Assembly (NCBI RefSeq): GCF_900573985.1
Contig: NZ_UWOK01000002.1
Coordinates: forward strand, 235,758 to 299,757
Reading direction: 5' to 3'
DNA: 64,000 bases
DNA from: Campylobacter showae
GTDB lineage: Bacteria; Campylobacterota; Campylobacteria; Campylobacterales; Campylobacteraceae
In this document: positions 27,562-35,795 of the stretch, piece by piece
How positions within the stretch are numbered: position 1 is the stretch's first letter
Layout of the letters: the number at the start of each line of letters is the position of its first letter
Notes under the pieces: model-generated
Told to the model about the DNA's origin: nothing
The model's input: only the letters and a program-made list of their open reading frames with translations
The model's database searches: none
Made by a program: the position numbers and the translations under genes

Positions 27562-27923
27562 AAAGCATCCTTGATTGCTTTTTAGGGTATTTTATCGCAA
27601 ACCGGAAAAATATTCAATAATACGCCTAAAAACAGCATTTGTTAAGGCAAATAGATATGAAAAACAAACGATCTAACCTATGAGGGATTTTGCGGTGTAG
27701 CCTCTAACGGATTTTTAATTAACGATTTTGACTAAAAACGTATCCAAATATAAGCTAGATGATAAAATATCGAGTGTTTACCCATAGAGCTTACTAGTGA
27801 ATTCCAAGCCGACTTTACATCAATGCTATCGGATTTGGCGCAAAATAGCATAAGCTCTCTACCGTTTTTTAATTCACTTTTTAAAGGTTGCCACGGCACA
27901 TTAGCCGTTCTGGCGTAGCTTTA

Positions 27924-27946
27924 TCAACATCAGTGCTTGATGTTGA
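27924..27946. repeat. 9-bp stem hairpin
   Basis: TCAACATCA pairs with TGATGTTGA around GTGCT. No T-run. In decayed DNA, so possibly the scar of a lost element. Confidence 0.4.
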
Positions 27947-28127
27947 GTAAATATAGTGCCGTATCATACATAACGCACTCGAGTACATCCGCTTGACCTA
28001 CTCTACGTTTTTGGCTTCAACCTAGAACCTTGGCTACGCCAAATACTTTACAATTTTTTGTTTGTGTACAAATACGAAACTACCACGCGGAACCAATAGT
28101 AATATCGCCAATCTCGTAGCCGTCATC

Positions 28128-28159
28128 TGGTAGCATGCGTTAGGCAACGCATGCTACCA
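28128..28159. repeat. 14-bp perfect hairpin
   Basis: TGGTAGCATGCGTT pairs with AACGCATGCTACCA around the 4-nt loop AGGC. It is very stable, without a T-tail, and not next to an intact gene end. It could be an element end, a recombination site, or part of a lost structured RNA. Confidence 0.5.
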
Positions 28160-28927
28160 AAGTTAGTAATGGTTGTAATTAAGCACATATTTAAGTATAT
28201 TTTTGGTTGCTTTACAGTTATTTTTCAGTTACGTTCGAAATGCGTTTGGGTTAATTTTAAGTTAACTGCTGTTGCATTTTTGAGATACTTGCTTTTGCAT
28301 TCCAGTAGCACCAAAATGTTTAGTAGGTTTTTTGTATTATGACTGTGCACTTTTTTTGTTCTTTTTTTTGAAATTTTATCACATTTACCAAATATACTCA
28401 CTAAGTTGCGATACAGTTCCAAAAATAAACTAATTTAAAATTTATATCCACACTACCGCATAAGGCGAATTTATCATGATATAAAAAATATAAATTTAAA
28501 TGCTGCCGATGAACAGGGGGCAATACTGAGATTTAACCCAGATACCGAAAGTAAAAATAACGATATTGTGGGTATTACTAACCATAACTAGACTGCTGCT
28601 ATTTATATTACGTTTTGATTTTTTACATTTTTAGACACTAAACTAACCATCGAAAGCGCTATTTAATTAAAAATAACGCTCCTTCGTCTCTATACGAGAT
28701 TCTTATAATATTATAAAGGATCGCTAGTAGGAGGTAATTGTTTTATATATAAATTGAAACTTAAAAATAAAATATTAATAGCCTAAAATCGGTTTTTGAG
28801 TGTATTATTTAAGCAAAACAGGCAGTTAAAGTGGAAGTTCGCTTTTTTTAAGGTTTGTTTTATTTTTCGACTAATGAATACATTCTAACTAAACATAGTT
28901 TTATATTCAGTTAAGTAGAATAGTCAT

Positions 28928-29428
28928 ATGAAAACCATAAAAGCCATACCTAAACATACTTTTTATGAGAAGCTTGCAGTCCGAAGAAAAAAAGAAAATT
29001 TAGATTACGACAAGTTAAAAGAAATTATCAAAAACACAAAACACATTTACCAAGATATTTCTGTGAGCGAGTTTTTAAAAGAGAATGACCTTGTTTGCAT
29101 AGAAAAGAAAATCATAGATTTAAATTCGGATACTTTTTTAAGACGCCTATACCGATTAGCTTTTGAACACAATAGAAAAGGTCGTTTAAAGAATTGCGAA
29201 ATTAGGCAAATGGCAGAGAACTTCTTTGGAGTAAAAATTGACACAAGGATAAATGAAAGATTGCTAAAAATCTTAAGATTTAAACATAGCACTATATATT
29301 GCCCTATGGTCAAAAGCGATTTTAAATACTATGGTTTTTTGGAAAAGGACGACATAGAACTTTCGTTTTTACTTGGCGAGATAGATAAAAGGACTTTTAA
29401 CTACTATAAAAAAATAATGAGGAAATAA
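28928..29428 (+). CDS. Hypothetical protein (166 aa)
   Basis: Basic, all-helical looking protein with KLAVRRKKENLDYDKL near the start, LRRLYRLAFEHNRKGRLKN in the middle and LLGEIDKRTFNYYKKI at the end. No signal peptide or membrane segment. No family recognised. AT-rich codon use like its neighbours. It stands alone between decayed DNA and the VapD-like pair. Confidence 0.5.
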   Translation: MKTIKAIPKHTFYEKLAVRRKKENLDYDKLKEIIKNTKHIYQDISVSEFLKENDLVCIEKKIIDLNSDTFLRRLYRLAFEHNRKGRLKNCEIRQMAENFFGVKIDTRINERLLKILRFKHSTIYCPMVKSDFKYYGFLEKDDIELSFLLGEIDKRTFNYYKKIMRK

Positions 29429-29517
29429 AACCTGCGGCACATATATAATAACTTAATAAATTTGCTAGTAAAGCTAGAATTTAATAATAAAATATAGAAC
29501 CATGAAAGGAAAAAACT

Positions 29518-29829
29518 ATGGCATACCCATTACTAGGCACAAAAATAGTGATAGACGAAGAGAAGGTTTTACGAGAGAAAAAATATAATCTGTCGGCAAT
29601 GTATGAATACTTGGACGAGCTTGGAAAACAGTGTGATTTGATTAGGATAGATAAAAATACATTCCACGCAAAAGGGAACGAAAACGATTTGGCAAATCTT
29701 GGGATTTTTATTTATGACAATGCAATAGAAAAGGAATGGCTAACCAAAAATGTCAAAGAATGGATTTGGATTAGCCAGAAAGAAGGAAACAAGAGTATAA
29801 TTGGTAGCAAATTCGGAGTTTGGAAATGA
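29518..29829 (+). CDS. VapD-associated protein (103 aa)
   Basis: MAYPLLGTKIVIDEEKV, then DLIRIDKNTFHAKG, LANLGIF and EWLTKNVKEWIWI. A strong GAAAGGAAAAA site precedes the ATG. The stop overlaps the next start as ATGA, so the two are one translation unit. The EWLTKNVKEW piece recalls the C-terminal half of VapD proteins (EWFKKSV in the family as I remember it). Probably the partner of the VapD-like product; its own function is unknown. Confidence 0.55.
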   Translation: MAYPLLGTKIVIDEEKVLREKKYNLSAMYEYLDELGKQCDLIRIDKNTFHAKGNENDLANLGIFIYDNAIEKEWLTKNVKEWIWISQKEGNKSIIGSKFGVWK

Positions 29830-30049
29830 GTGAAGATAGGGTAACCACACGAAAAGCTATTAACTTTGACTTATCAACGAATACCTTAGAGGAACTGTTT
29901 GGTAAAGGAAATACCAAAAAACCTTACGCAGACATAAAAAATTTATGGAATCGAATGGTTTTATGCACAGACAATATTCAGGCTATGTGTCAGTAGAGCC
30001 AAAGACTAAAGCCGATATTAGAAATAGGAAAGGCGGCAAAGAGAACTAA
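29826..30049 (+). pseudogene. VapD-like endoribonuclease, frameshifted
   Basis: Starts MSEDRVTTRKAINFDLST, matching the FDL core of VapD. At an A6 run (ACATAAAAAATTT) the frame is lost and stops at 29994. One base over it continues FMESNGFMHRQYSGYVSVEP to a stop at 30047. VapD proteins are Cas2-fold mRNA-cleaving toxins. A single A gain would restore the frame, so it is either a pseudogene or an on/off tract. Confidence 0.6.
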
Positions 30050-30375
30050 AAGAGTAGCAAGAGCGTGTGTGACTTTTTGGGGTATATATTATACGATTTT
30101 AGTATCTTGTCTTCAAATCTCCTACATTTTTGGTATCTGAGCTTCTAAAAATTTTAACCATAAATAAAACAAGAAATCCAACGCCCTTTAGTCACTAGAT
30201 GATTTAAGGAGAGACTGCATAATAAAAGCTTGTAATTGCATAAAAACCAAGAAAAAGGCAAAGCTTGTAAAATTAGGCGCTAGATTACACTACGGCCTTA
30301 AGGCATAGATAGGTTTATTTTTTGCGCTACAAGGCTCAGAACTCCTTGTTTTGCCCACCACCCCTCACGCTTAAT

Positions 30376-30385
30376 CCCCCCCCCC
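30376..30385. repeat. Homopolymeric C10 tract
   Basis: Ten consecutive C (G10 on the minus strand). Tracts of 8-12 G/C are the standard phase-variation switches of Campylobacter. Here no intact gene spans it, so it may be the remnant of a contingency gene or modulate promoter spacing. Confidence 0.7.
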
Positions 30386-30548
30386 ATCCATATACTTGGT
30401 TGGTTGCTCAAGAGTATCCTTTATTTTTATCGTATTATGTCGTTTTAAATTCCAAGCTTGCGCCGTATAGTAATATATCCGCTCGTTTTTATTTCAGTGC
30501 AAGAGCTATTGACGATTAAAATTTTAAAACCTTTTAAGACATACGCTG

Positions 30549-30554
30549 TATAAT
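30549..30554 (+). promoter_or_regulatory. -10 box for mazE
   Basis: A perfect TATAAT lies 26 nt before the ATG at 30580, with AAAAGGA as ribosome site between them. No clear -35 hexamer, as usual in Campylobacter. Confidence 0.5.
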
Positions 30555-30579
30555 CATGGGCAAATTAAAAGGAATAAAA

Positions 30580-30822
30580 ATGCAAGTAGCGCTTAATAAA
30601 TGGGGCAATAGCGTGGGGCTAAGAATTCCAAATTCTATATTGCATGAACTCGGTATAGGTTGCGGCAATAAGCTAGAGATCAAAGTAGAAAACGGTAAAG
30701 CGGTAATGGAGCCGATAGACGACAAAAAAGATAGGCTTACCGAACTGCTAAAAGCTATAAAACCGGATAATCTACACAGTGAAGCGATTACCGGCGCTGC
30801 TATAGGTAATGAAATAATATGA
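30580..30822 (+). CDS. mazE: MazE-type antitoxin
   Basis: 80 aa from the ATG at 30580, which has AAAAGGA in front; an upstream ATG lacks one. MQVALNKWGNSVGLRIP and the following GNKLEIKVENGKAVMEP are the AbrB/SpoVT-type swapped-hairpin DNA-binding fold of MazE. The C-terminal tail (LTELLKAIKPDNLHSE) should bind MazF. It overlaps the mazF start as ATGA. It binds and neutralises MazF and represses its own promoter. The toxin here is broken, so it may only be a relic or an antidote. Confidence 0.85.
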   Translation: MQVALNKWGNSVGLRIPNSILHELGIGCGNKLEIKVENGKAVMEPIDDKKDRLTELLKAIKPDNLHSEAITGAAIGNEII

Positions 30823-31088
30823 GCTATACGCCAGACGCCGCAGATGTAATATGGATAGACTTGATTCCCAAGCCGGACATGAGCAAGCCAAATGCCGTCC
30901 GGCCGCCGTATTAACGCCCAAAGCCTACAACGAAAAAACGAGTCTGCTTATCTGCGTGCCGCTAACCGCGAAAGTAAAAAAACTATCCGTTTGAGGTTGC
31001 CATTAGCAGTGAAAAAGATGGCGTTGCGCTAGCCGATCACGTAAAAAGCCTAGACTGGCGGGCTAGAAACGCTAAGTATAAGGGCTAG
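30819..31088 (+). pseudogene. mazF: mazF toxin, 5' part, frameshifted and IS-split
   Basis: MSYTPDAADVIWIDLIP is a MazF N-terminus. Frame is lost near 30865 and resumes as QAGHEQAKCRPAAVLTPKAY, EKTSLLICVPLTAKVKK; a second shift near 30990 leads to YPFEVAISSEKDGVALADHV and KSLDWRARNAKYKG. These are the core blocks of MazF mRNA interferases. The gene then runs into the IS607 element. Its last 22 codons are found on the far side at 33201. Confidence 0.8.
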
Positions 31089-31184
31089 TCTCAATTAAAT
31101 TAATTCTATAAAAATATATAAAATAATGTAATTTTTTTATATATTTATCTTGACAACCAAATTCAAATTTGATATACTTACCTT

Positions 31185-31841
31185 ATGAATAAATTATTAT
31201 CTATCGGACAGGCAAGTAATGCTCTTGGCGTTACTATTCAAACTCTTAGAAATTGGGATAAAAAGGGCTTGTTAAAGCCTGATGAGCTTACTCGTGGCGG
31301 AGAGCGCAGATATAAACTAGAAACGCTTAAAAATATAAATCGCAATATAGTATTTCGTAACGACAATCTAAAAACAATCGCCTATGCAAGAGTTTCATCT
31401 CACGATCAAAAAGATGACTTAATCCGTCAAGTTCAAATTTTAGAACTGTATTGTTCTAAACAAGGCTTTGATTATGAGATTATTCAGGATTTAGGTTCTG
31501 GAATGAACTATTACAAAAAAGGTCTAACAAAGCTTTTAAATTTGATATTAGACGGCAAGGTAAAAAGACTTGTTTTAACTCACAAAGATAGATTATTAAG
31601 ATTTGGAGCAGAGCTTGTTTTTTCTATTTGCGAAGCTAAAGAGGTTGAAGTAATTATAATAAATAAGGGCGAAGAGAGTGTTAAATTTGAAGAAGAGTTA
31701 GCTAAAGACGTTTTAGAAATCATCACGGTCTTTTCAGCTCGTCTTTATGGCTCACGCTCAAAGAAAAATAAAAAGCTACTTGACGAAATGCTTCTGCTTT
31801 GCAGTGATGTGAGCGAAAGCGAAACGAAAAGAGATAGTTAA
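31185..31841 (+). CDS. tnpA: IS607 TnpA serine recombinase
   Basis: 218 aa. An N-terminal MerR-like helix-turn-helix (LLSIGQASNALGVTIQTLRN) precedes the catalytic domain, the reversed order that marks IS607. The nucleophile is Ser71 or Ser72 in YARVSSHDQ, and KRLVLTHKDRLLRFG is the conserved arginine-bearing block. It cuts and joins element ends and targets. tnpB starts 5 nt after its stop. Confidence 0.92.
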   Translation: MNKLLSIGQASNALGVTIQTLRNWDKKGLLKPDELTRGGERRYKLETLKNINRNIVFRNDNLKTIAYARVSSHDQKDDLIRQVQILELYCSKQGFDYEIIQDLGSGMNYYKKGLTKLLNLILDGKVKRLVLTHKDRLLRFGAELVFSICEAKEVEVIIINKGEESVKFEEELAKDVLEIITVFSARLYGSRSKKNKKLLDEMLLLCSDVSESETKRDS

Positions 31842-31846
31842 CAATA

Positions 31847-33163
31847 ATGTCAGCGAATAGTCAAATAGCACCTAGCAAAGAGGATGAACTTCTAACTATA
31901 AGCCATAAAATAGAATTAATCCCAAATAATAAAGCTATTACTCATTTTAAAAAAGCTTTTGGTTGCTCTCGTCTTGCATATAACTGGGGATTAGCTAAAT
32001 GGCAAGGGTATTATAAACAAGGCATTAAAAAGTCTCACTTAGAACTTAAAAAAGAATTTAATGCCATTAAAAAAGAGCAGTATCCGTTTGTCTATGAAGT
32101 GAGTAAATATGCTACCCAGCAACCATTTGTTAATCTAAATTTAGCGTTTAATAAGTTTTTTAAAGATTTAAAACAAGGTAAATTAAGTTACCCAAAATTC
32201 AAAAAGAAAAAAGAGAATTTTGGCTCATATTATATCGGCGGTGATCAAGTAGTTATCAAGGATAATAAATATCTTAAATTGCCAAACTATGGGTTAGTAA
32301 AAATGAGAGAAGCGATTAGATTTAATGGTAAGATAAACTCTGTAACCATTTCTTGCAAAGCTAATAAATTTTATGCTTCTTTTAGTTTGCAAATAACCAA
32401 GGACGAATATAATGATACGCACAAGATAAACGTAAATTGTAATGATGATGTAGTAGGGATTGATTTAGGGATAAAGGAATTTATTAGCTTATCTAATGGC
32501 TTACAAATAAAAGCACCTAAGCCATTAGATAAGTTTAATAGGCTTTTAGTTAAACGTTCAAGGCAATTAAGTCGCAAACTTCACGCAAAAACCAAGCAAG
32601 AAGCATTACAAGGCATAAAAAAGTCGAATAACTATTTAAAAGCATCGCAAAAACTTAATAAACTACACTCTAAAATTTCAAACATAAGATCTGATTTTTT
32701 ACACAAATTATCAAGTTTAATAGTAAGAAATTTTACTTACGTAGGACTTGAAAGCTTAAATACGCAAGGTATGATGAGAAACCATAAATTAGCAAAAAGT
32801 CTAGCCGACGTTAGTTTTTACGAGTTTAATAGACAACTTGAATATAAGGCAAGTTACCAGCAAGGGCAAATTTATAGAGTGGGTAATTTTTATCCAAGTT
32901 CAAAAACTTGTGGCAATTGCGGAAGCATAAAACAAGACTTAACTTTAAAAGATAGAGTGTATAAATGTAGTAATTGCGGAAATATTATAGATAGAGATAT
33001 TAATGCAAGCATAAATTTACACAAATTCGTAAATAAATCAGTAGGATTAGTTCAGTCCGAATTTACGCCTATGGACTTGACGGCTCTGTTAGATGATTTA
33101 GCAATAAATCAAATAGCAACCAGCAAGGTTGAAGTAGGAATACAACAAGAATTCTATTTATAG
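31847..33163 (+). CDS. tnpB: TnpB RNA-guided nuclease of IS607
   Basis: 438 aa. RuvC-like motifs are complete: Asp206 in GIDLGIKEF, Glu302 in VGLESLN and the Asp of DRDINAS near 384. The zinc finger is CGNC (355-358) and CSNC (374-377). This is the usual TnpB layout and length, and nothing essential is missing. TnpB cleaves the donor site with a guide RNA made from the element's right end, helping the element persist. The guide RNA would overlap the 3' end of this gene and the right end near 33200. Confidence 0.92.
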   Translation: MSANSQIAPSKEDELLTISHKIELIPNNKAITHFKKAFGCSRLAYNWGLAKWQGYYKQGIKKSHLELKKEFNAIKKEQYPFVYEVSKYATQQPFVNLNLAFNKFFKDLKQGKLSYPKFKKKKENFGSYYIGGDQVVIKDNKYLKLPNYGLVKMREAIRFNGKINSVTISCKANKFYASFSLQITKDEYNDTHKINVNCNDDVVGIDLGIKEFISLSNGLQIKAPKPLDKFNRLLVKRSRQLSRKLHAKTKQEALQGIKKSNNYLKASQKLNKLHSKISNIRSDFLHKLSSLIVRNFTYVGLESLNTQGMMRNHKLAKSLADVSFYEFNRQLEYKASYQQGQIYRVGNFYPSSKTCGNCGSIKQDLTLKDRVYKCSNCGNIIDRDINASINLHKFVNKSVGLVQSEFTPMDLTALLDDLAINQIATSKVEVGIQQEFYL

Positions 33164-33200
33164 ATTATTATAGCTATTTATAGTATTTGATAGATTTGTA

Positions 33201-33271
33201 GGAACGGAAAGATAACGCAAGAGGAGTTAGGAGAAATTCAAGAAAAACTCGGACTACTTTTGGGAATTTAA
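33201..33271 (+). pseudogene. mazF: mazF 3' fragment beyond the IS
   Basis: GGAACGG, then GKITQEELGEIQEKLGLLLGI and a stop. This is the C-terminal helix of MazF, cut off from the 5' part by the IS607 insertion. Confidence 0.75.
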
Positions 33272-33454
33272 TATATGGATGTTTAAGATTAATGCGCGCT
33301 ATGATTTTATAAAGGCAGGGTAAAAATTTATCTTTATTTTTTGGAGTGGTATAATTTATTAAAATGCATTAAAACCTCCTCAAATTTTTAACGCATTGCC
33401 GCCGATATGTTAAAAATTTAGTATTTTCTTAACATATTATGGAAGACTTGTGTG

Positions 33455-34549
33455 CTATAGTACTAGTCCGCGTTGTAATATTTCAAACAACTTTAAATTT
33501 ACAAAGTAATTTATACGACCGAGCTTTACGCATTTAAATGCTCCTAGTTTTTCGCAAATTTTAAGATATTTAGAAGCTGTTTGTCTAGAGATATTTAGTT
33601 TTTTCTCCACCGATTCTATTTTTGTATACGGGTATGAAAAAAGTAACTCCACAAAGTCTTTACTATATACACCTCGCTCTTTTTCCTGCAAGAGCTCGCT
33701 AAATTCTCTTATGGCATCGTCTATCTCTTTTATGAGCGTGACGGATGCCTCTGCGGTGTGCTCTATGCCGTTTAGCATATACTCTATCCAAGCACTCCAC
33801 TCGCCGTTTTTGCTTACATTTTCCAAAAGCTCGTAGTATCTGGATTTGTTTTTTATGATATAGGCACTCAGATATAAAATCGGCAAATCAAGCAGCTTTT
33901 TGTGCGTTAGATATAAGACGTTTATGATGCGCCCAGTTCTACCGTTTCCGTCATAAAACGGATGTATGGTTTCAAACTGATAGTGGATAACGGCTAGTCT
34001 AATTAGTGGATCAAGTTCGTCCAAGTCATCGTTCATGTACTTTTCTAAATTTGTCATCAATCTATTTATGTCATCTATGTGTTGCGGCGGTATATGCTTT
34101 ATCTCGCCTGTGGCGGGATTTTTAAGCATAGTTCCGCTTTGGGTGCGAAAGCCTGCATTATTGCGCTGCAATCGTTTTTGAATCTCTAGTATATGACGAG
34201 TTAAGAATAGATTATCTTTTTTTATAAGCAAGTAGCCTTTTTTTAAGGCGATTTCGTAGTTCATAACCTCTTTTACGCTTTGTGCGATTTTGGTTTCGTC
34301 TATTTGCGCTAAAAATAGCTCATCGTGCGTAGTGATAATGTTTTCGATCGCGCTTGAATCTTTTGCCTCTTGGAGTACTAGAGAATTTATCAAAATATCA
34401 TGGTTTGGTATGGTTTTTATAAAGCCGTTTAGTTCGCCTAGTTTTCTTGAGGCTCTATTTAGTGCTTTATAAATTTGCTCGGTAGGCTTAAAATTCAGCG
34501 GAAGCTCTTGGGGTATAAATTCTCTTTTTTGGGTCATGTTCTTACTCAT
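33455..34549 (-). CDS. Fic family protein, probable AMP transferase
   Basis: 364 aa. The Fic motif HPFYDGNGRTGR (196-207) is complete, with the catalytic His196. Upstream, SSAIEN (65-70) fits the inhibitory helix motif S/T-xxx-E-G/N in its N-terminal (class II) position, so activity is self-restrained by Glu69. An N-terminal helical domain (about 1-110) and a C-terminal winged helix (KIESVEKKLNISRQTASKYL, about 305-325) complete the usual Fic/DUF4172-wHTH layout. It should modify proteins with AMP or another nucleotide. Stands alone with its own upstream region. Confidence 0.9.
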   Translation of the reverse strand: MSKNMTQKREFIPQELPLNFKPTEQIYKALNRASRKLGELNGFIKTIPNHDILINSLVLQEAKDSSAIENIITTHDELFLAQIDETKIAQSVKEVMNYEIALKKGYLLIKKDNLFLTRHILEIQKRLQRNNAGFRTQSGTMLKNPATGEIKHIPPQHIDDINRLMTNLEKYMNDDLDELDPLIRLAVIHYQFETIHPFYDGNGRTGRIINVLYLTHKKLLDLPILYLSAYIIKNKSRYYELLENVSKNGEWSAWIEYMLNGIEHTAEASVTLIKEIDDAIREFSELLQEKERGVYSKDFVELLFSYPYTKIESVEKKLNISRQTASKYLKICEKLGAFKCVKLGRINYFVNLKLFEILQRGLVL

Positions 34550-34805
34550 ACTTTTTGTAGTAGTCTATCTAAAATGAATTAAAATTTGGATTTAATTTAG
34601 CGTAAGGTATCCTTTGTGCGAAGAATAGTGTAGGGCGGTTTGTTTTGTTGCTTGTTCAATAAATTTAGGCTAAACGCAACTAAAGCAGATTTTCTTTTAT
34701 CGGTTTTAGCAGAATTTGATAGAATTCTTTCGTATCTTTACCGTTATTATATCTAAGCCCTACTTTGATTTATTCTTGAGTTTTAATGTTATATTTTTTT
34801 GAGAT
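34550..34805. other. Divergent intergenic region
   Basis: About 256 bp between the Fic gene and a small membrane protein gene, AT-rich. It must carry both promoters; no operator or hairpin stands out. Confidence 0.3.
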
Positions 34806-35180
34806 ATGTTATTATATAAAAATATTGTTGATAAGATTGATATGGAGCTGAATAACTTGTTATATAGACTAATTAAAAATTATTTTATTACTTTTAAAAA
34901 TCAGCCGCTGGATATACAAATAGCTTTTGTTTTGTTTTTAGCCGGAGCTTTTTGTACTCTTTATTTTATGCTTGCATATTTTTTTACTGACGCGATGGAT
35001 ATGGCTCAAGCTACCGGCGGCGTGATCATATGCTCTTTATCGGCTTATGCGCTATTGCATCTCAGCGAAAGACATATTCCGCTCCACATCAAATTATTTT
35101 TTAGTTTTGCATTTGGTTTTATAACCATAGGCGTTGTTATGCCGTTGCTTTGTTTTTTACTGAAAGGTCATAGTTTATAA
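34806..35180 (+). CDS. Small integral membrane protein (124 aa)
   Basis: Three hydrophobic helices: about 40-60 (IAFVLFLAGAFCTLYFMLAY), 68-86 (ATGGVIICSLSAYALLHL) and 95-118 (FFSFAFGFITIGVVMPLLC). The amphipathic N-terminus precedes them. MELNN at residue 13 is an alternative start. No family recognised. It converges with the resolvase-like gene. Confidence 0.55.
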   Translation: MLLYKNIVDKIDMELNNLLYRLIKNYFITFKNQPLDIQIAFVLFLAGAFCTLYFMLAYFFTDAMDMAQATGGVIICSLSAYALLHLSERHIPLHIKLFFSFAFGFITIGVVMPLLCFLLKGHSL

Positions 35181-35223
35181 GGGGTTGCTGGCCGAATTTT
35201 AATACATTTATTATTTTTAGTTT

Positions 35224-35793
35224 TTACGCCAGTTTTTGATATTTGACTTGTTCTTGCAGTAGGTTTTCGTATTCGCAAAGCATGTTATAAAACGTTGCCT
35301 TTTTAAGCCCTGATGCGCTTATAAATTCTTTTGACGTTATCTCTTTGTTTTGCCATTTTTCATAAAGCTCAGACCAGTTTTGCGGGAAAGTGAGCTTATT
35401 CCGTCCAACGCTATAATTTTTATCTAGTGCCGATAGAGAAATTTTTTCATTTTTTGCTAGTGTATACAAAGTTTGCAACACTGCCATATTTACGGCAGTG
35501 TTGGCACCATCTTTATAAGTTGGAGTAAGGTCGTATATAAATAGTAAAATTTTATTGTCTATGAAAAATTTTAGCTCACTAGCAACTAAACTTTGTGATA
35601 ATGCAAGGCTAAAAATACCCCAAACTACGAGAATATCGCCCCTTTTCAAGCTTTTTTTTAAATGTTGGTATTCGTTAAAAGAGCGCGTACTTTCACTTAT
35701 GATCGCTATCTCGCCCGTTTCATTTAAATACCGCAAGACGCTTTTAAGCCCTCTTATATCATCATTTTGCTTAGCATAGATGTAAATTTTCAT
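35224..35793 (-). CDS. Resolvase-like protein without the catalytic serine
   Basis: 189 aa from the ATG at 35793 (GGAG 5 nt upstream); a TTG at 35805 is also open. Serine-recombinase architecture: N-terminal MKIYIYAKQNDD where active enzymes have Y-R-V-S, LKRGDILVVWGIFSLALS in place of the usual arginine block, and a C-terminal helix-turn-helix (ITSKEFISASGLKKATFYNM). The nucleophile serine and key arginines are missing, so it probably binds DNA without cutting. It starts 2 nt after the stop of the PLD/NTPase gene and is likely its regulator or targeting partner. Confidence 0.65.
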   Translation of the reverse strand: MKIYIYAKQNDDIRGLKSVLRYLNETGEIAIISESTRSFNEYQHLKKSLKRGDILVVWGIFSLALSQSLVASELKFFIDNKILLFIYDLTPTYKDGANTAVNMAVLQTLYTLAKNEKISLSALDKNYSVGRNKLTFPQNWSELYEKWQNKEITSKEFISASGLKKATFYNMLCEYENLLQEQVKYQKLA

Positions 35794-35795
35794 CA

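Larger units (their letters stand above)
27562..28927. other. 1.37-kb region of decayed DNA
   Basis: No intact gene. Minus-strand pieces such as LMLFCAKSDSIDVKSAWNSL (around 27770-27880) and a plus-strand piece GAILRFNPDTESKNNDIVG (around 28515-28580) look like fragments of former coding sequence broken by stops and frameshifts. Two hairpins stand out (27924-27946 and 28128-28159). The promoter of the 1431-aa effector must lie at the left end. Confidence 0.5.
30050..30555. other. Intergenic with a C10 tract
   Basis: About 500 bp without a credible gene. The only open frame (65 aa from 30322) is proline-rich because of the C run and looks spurious. The C10 run at 30376-30385 is annotated separately. 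The promoter of the antitoxin gene is at the right end. Confidence 0.5.
31087..33200 (+). mobile_element. IS607-family insertion sequence
   Basis: About 2.1 kb holding tnpA (serine recombinase) and tnpB. It sits inside mazF: the reading NAKYKG ends at the left edge and GKITQEELGEIQEKLG begins at the right edge. The target context on both sides is G-rich (AAGGG on the left, GGAACGG on the right), fitting the known GG target preference of IS607. No terminal inverted repeats or target duplication are evident, as expected for the family. Exact ends uncertain by a few bases. Confidence 0.85.

Noticed and set aside
30322..30519. 65-aa open frame through the C10 tract
   Set aside because: Proline run comes from the homopolymer; no ribosome site and no recognisable domain.
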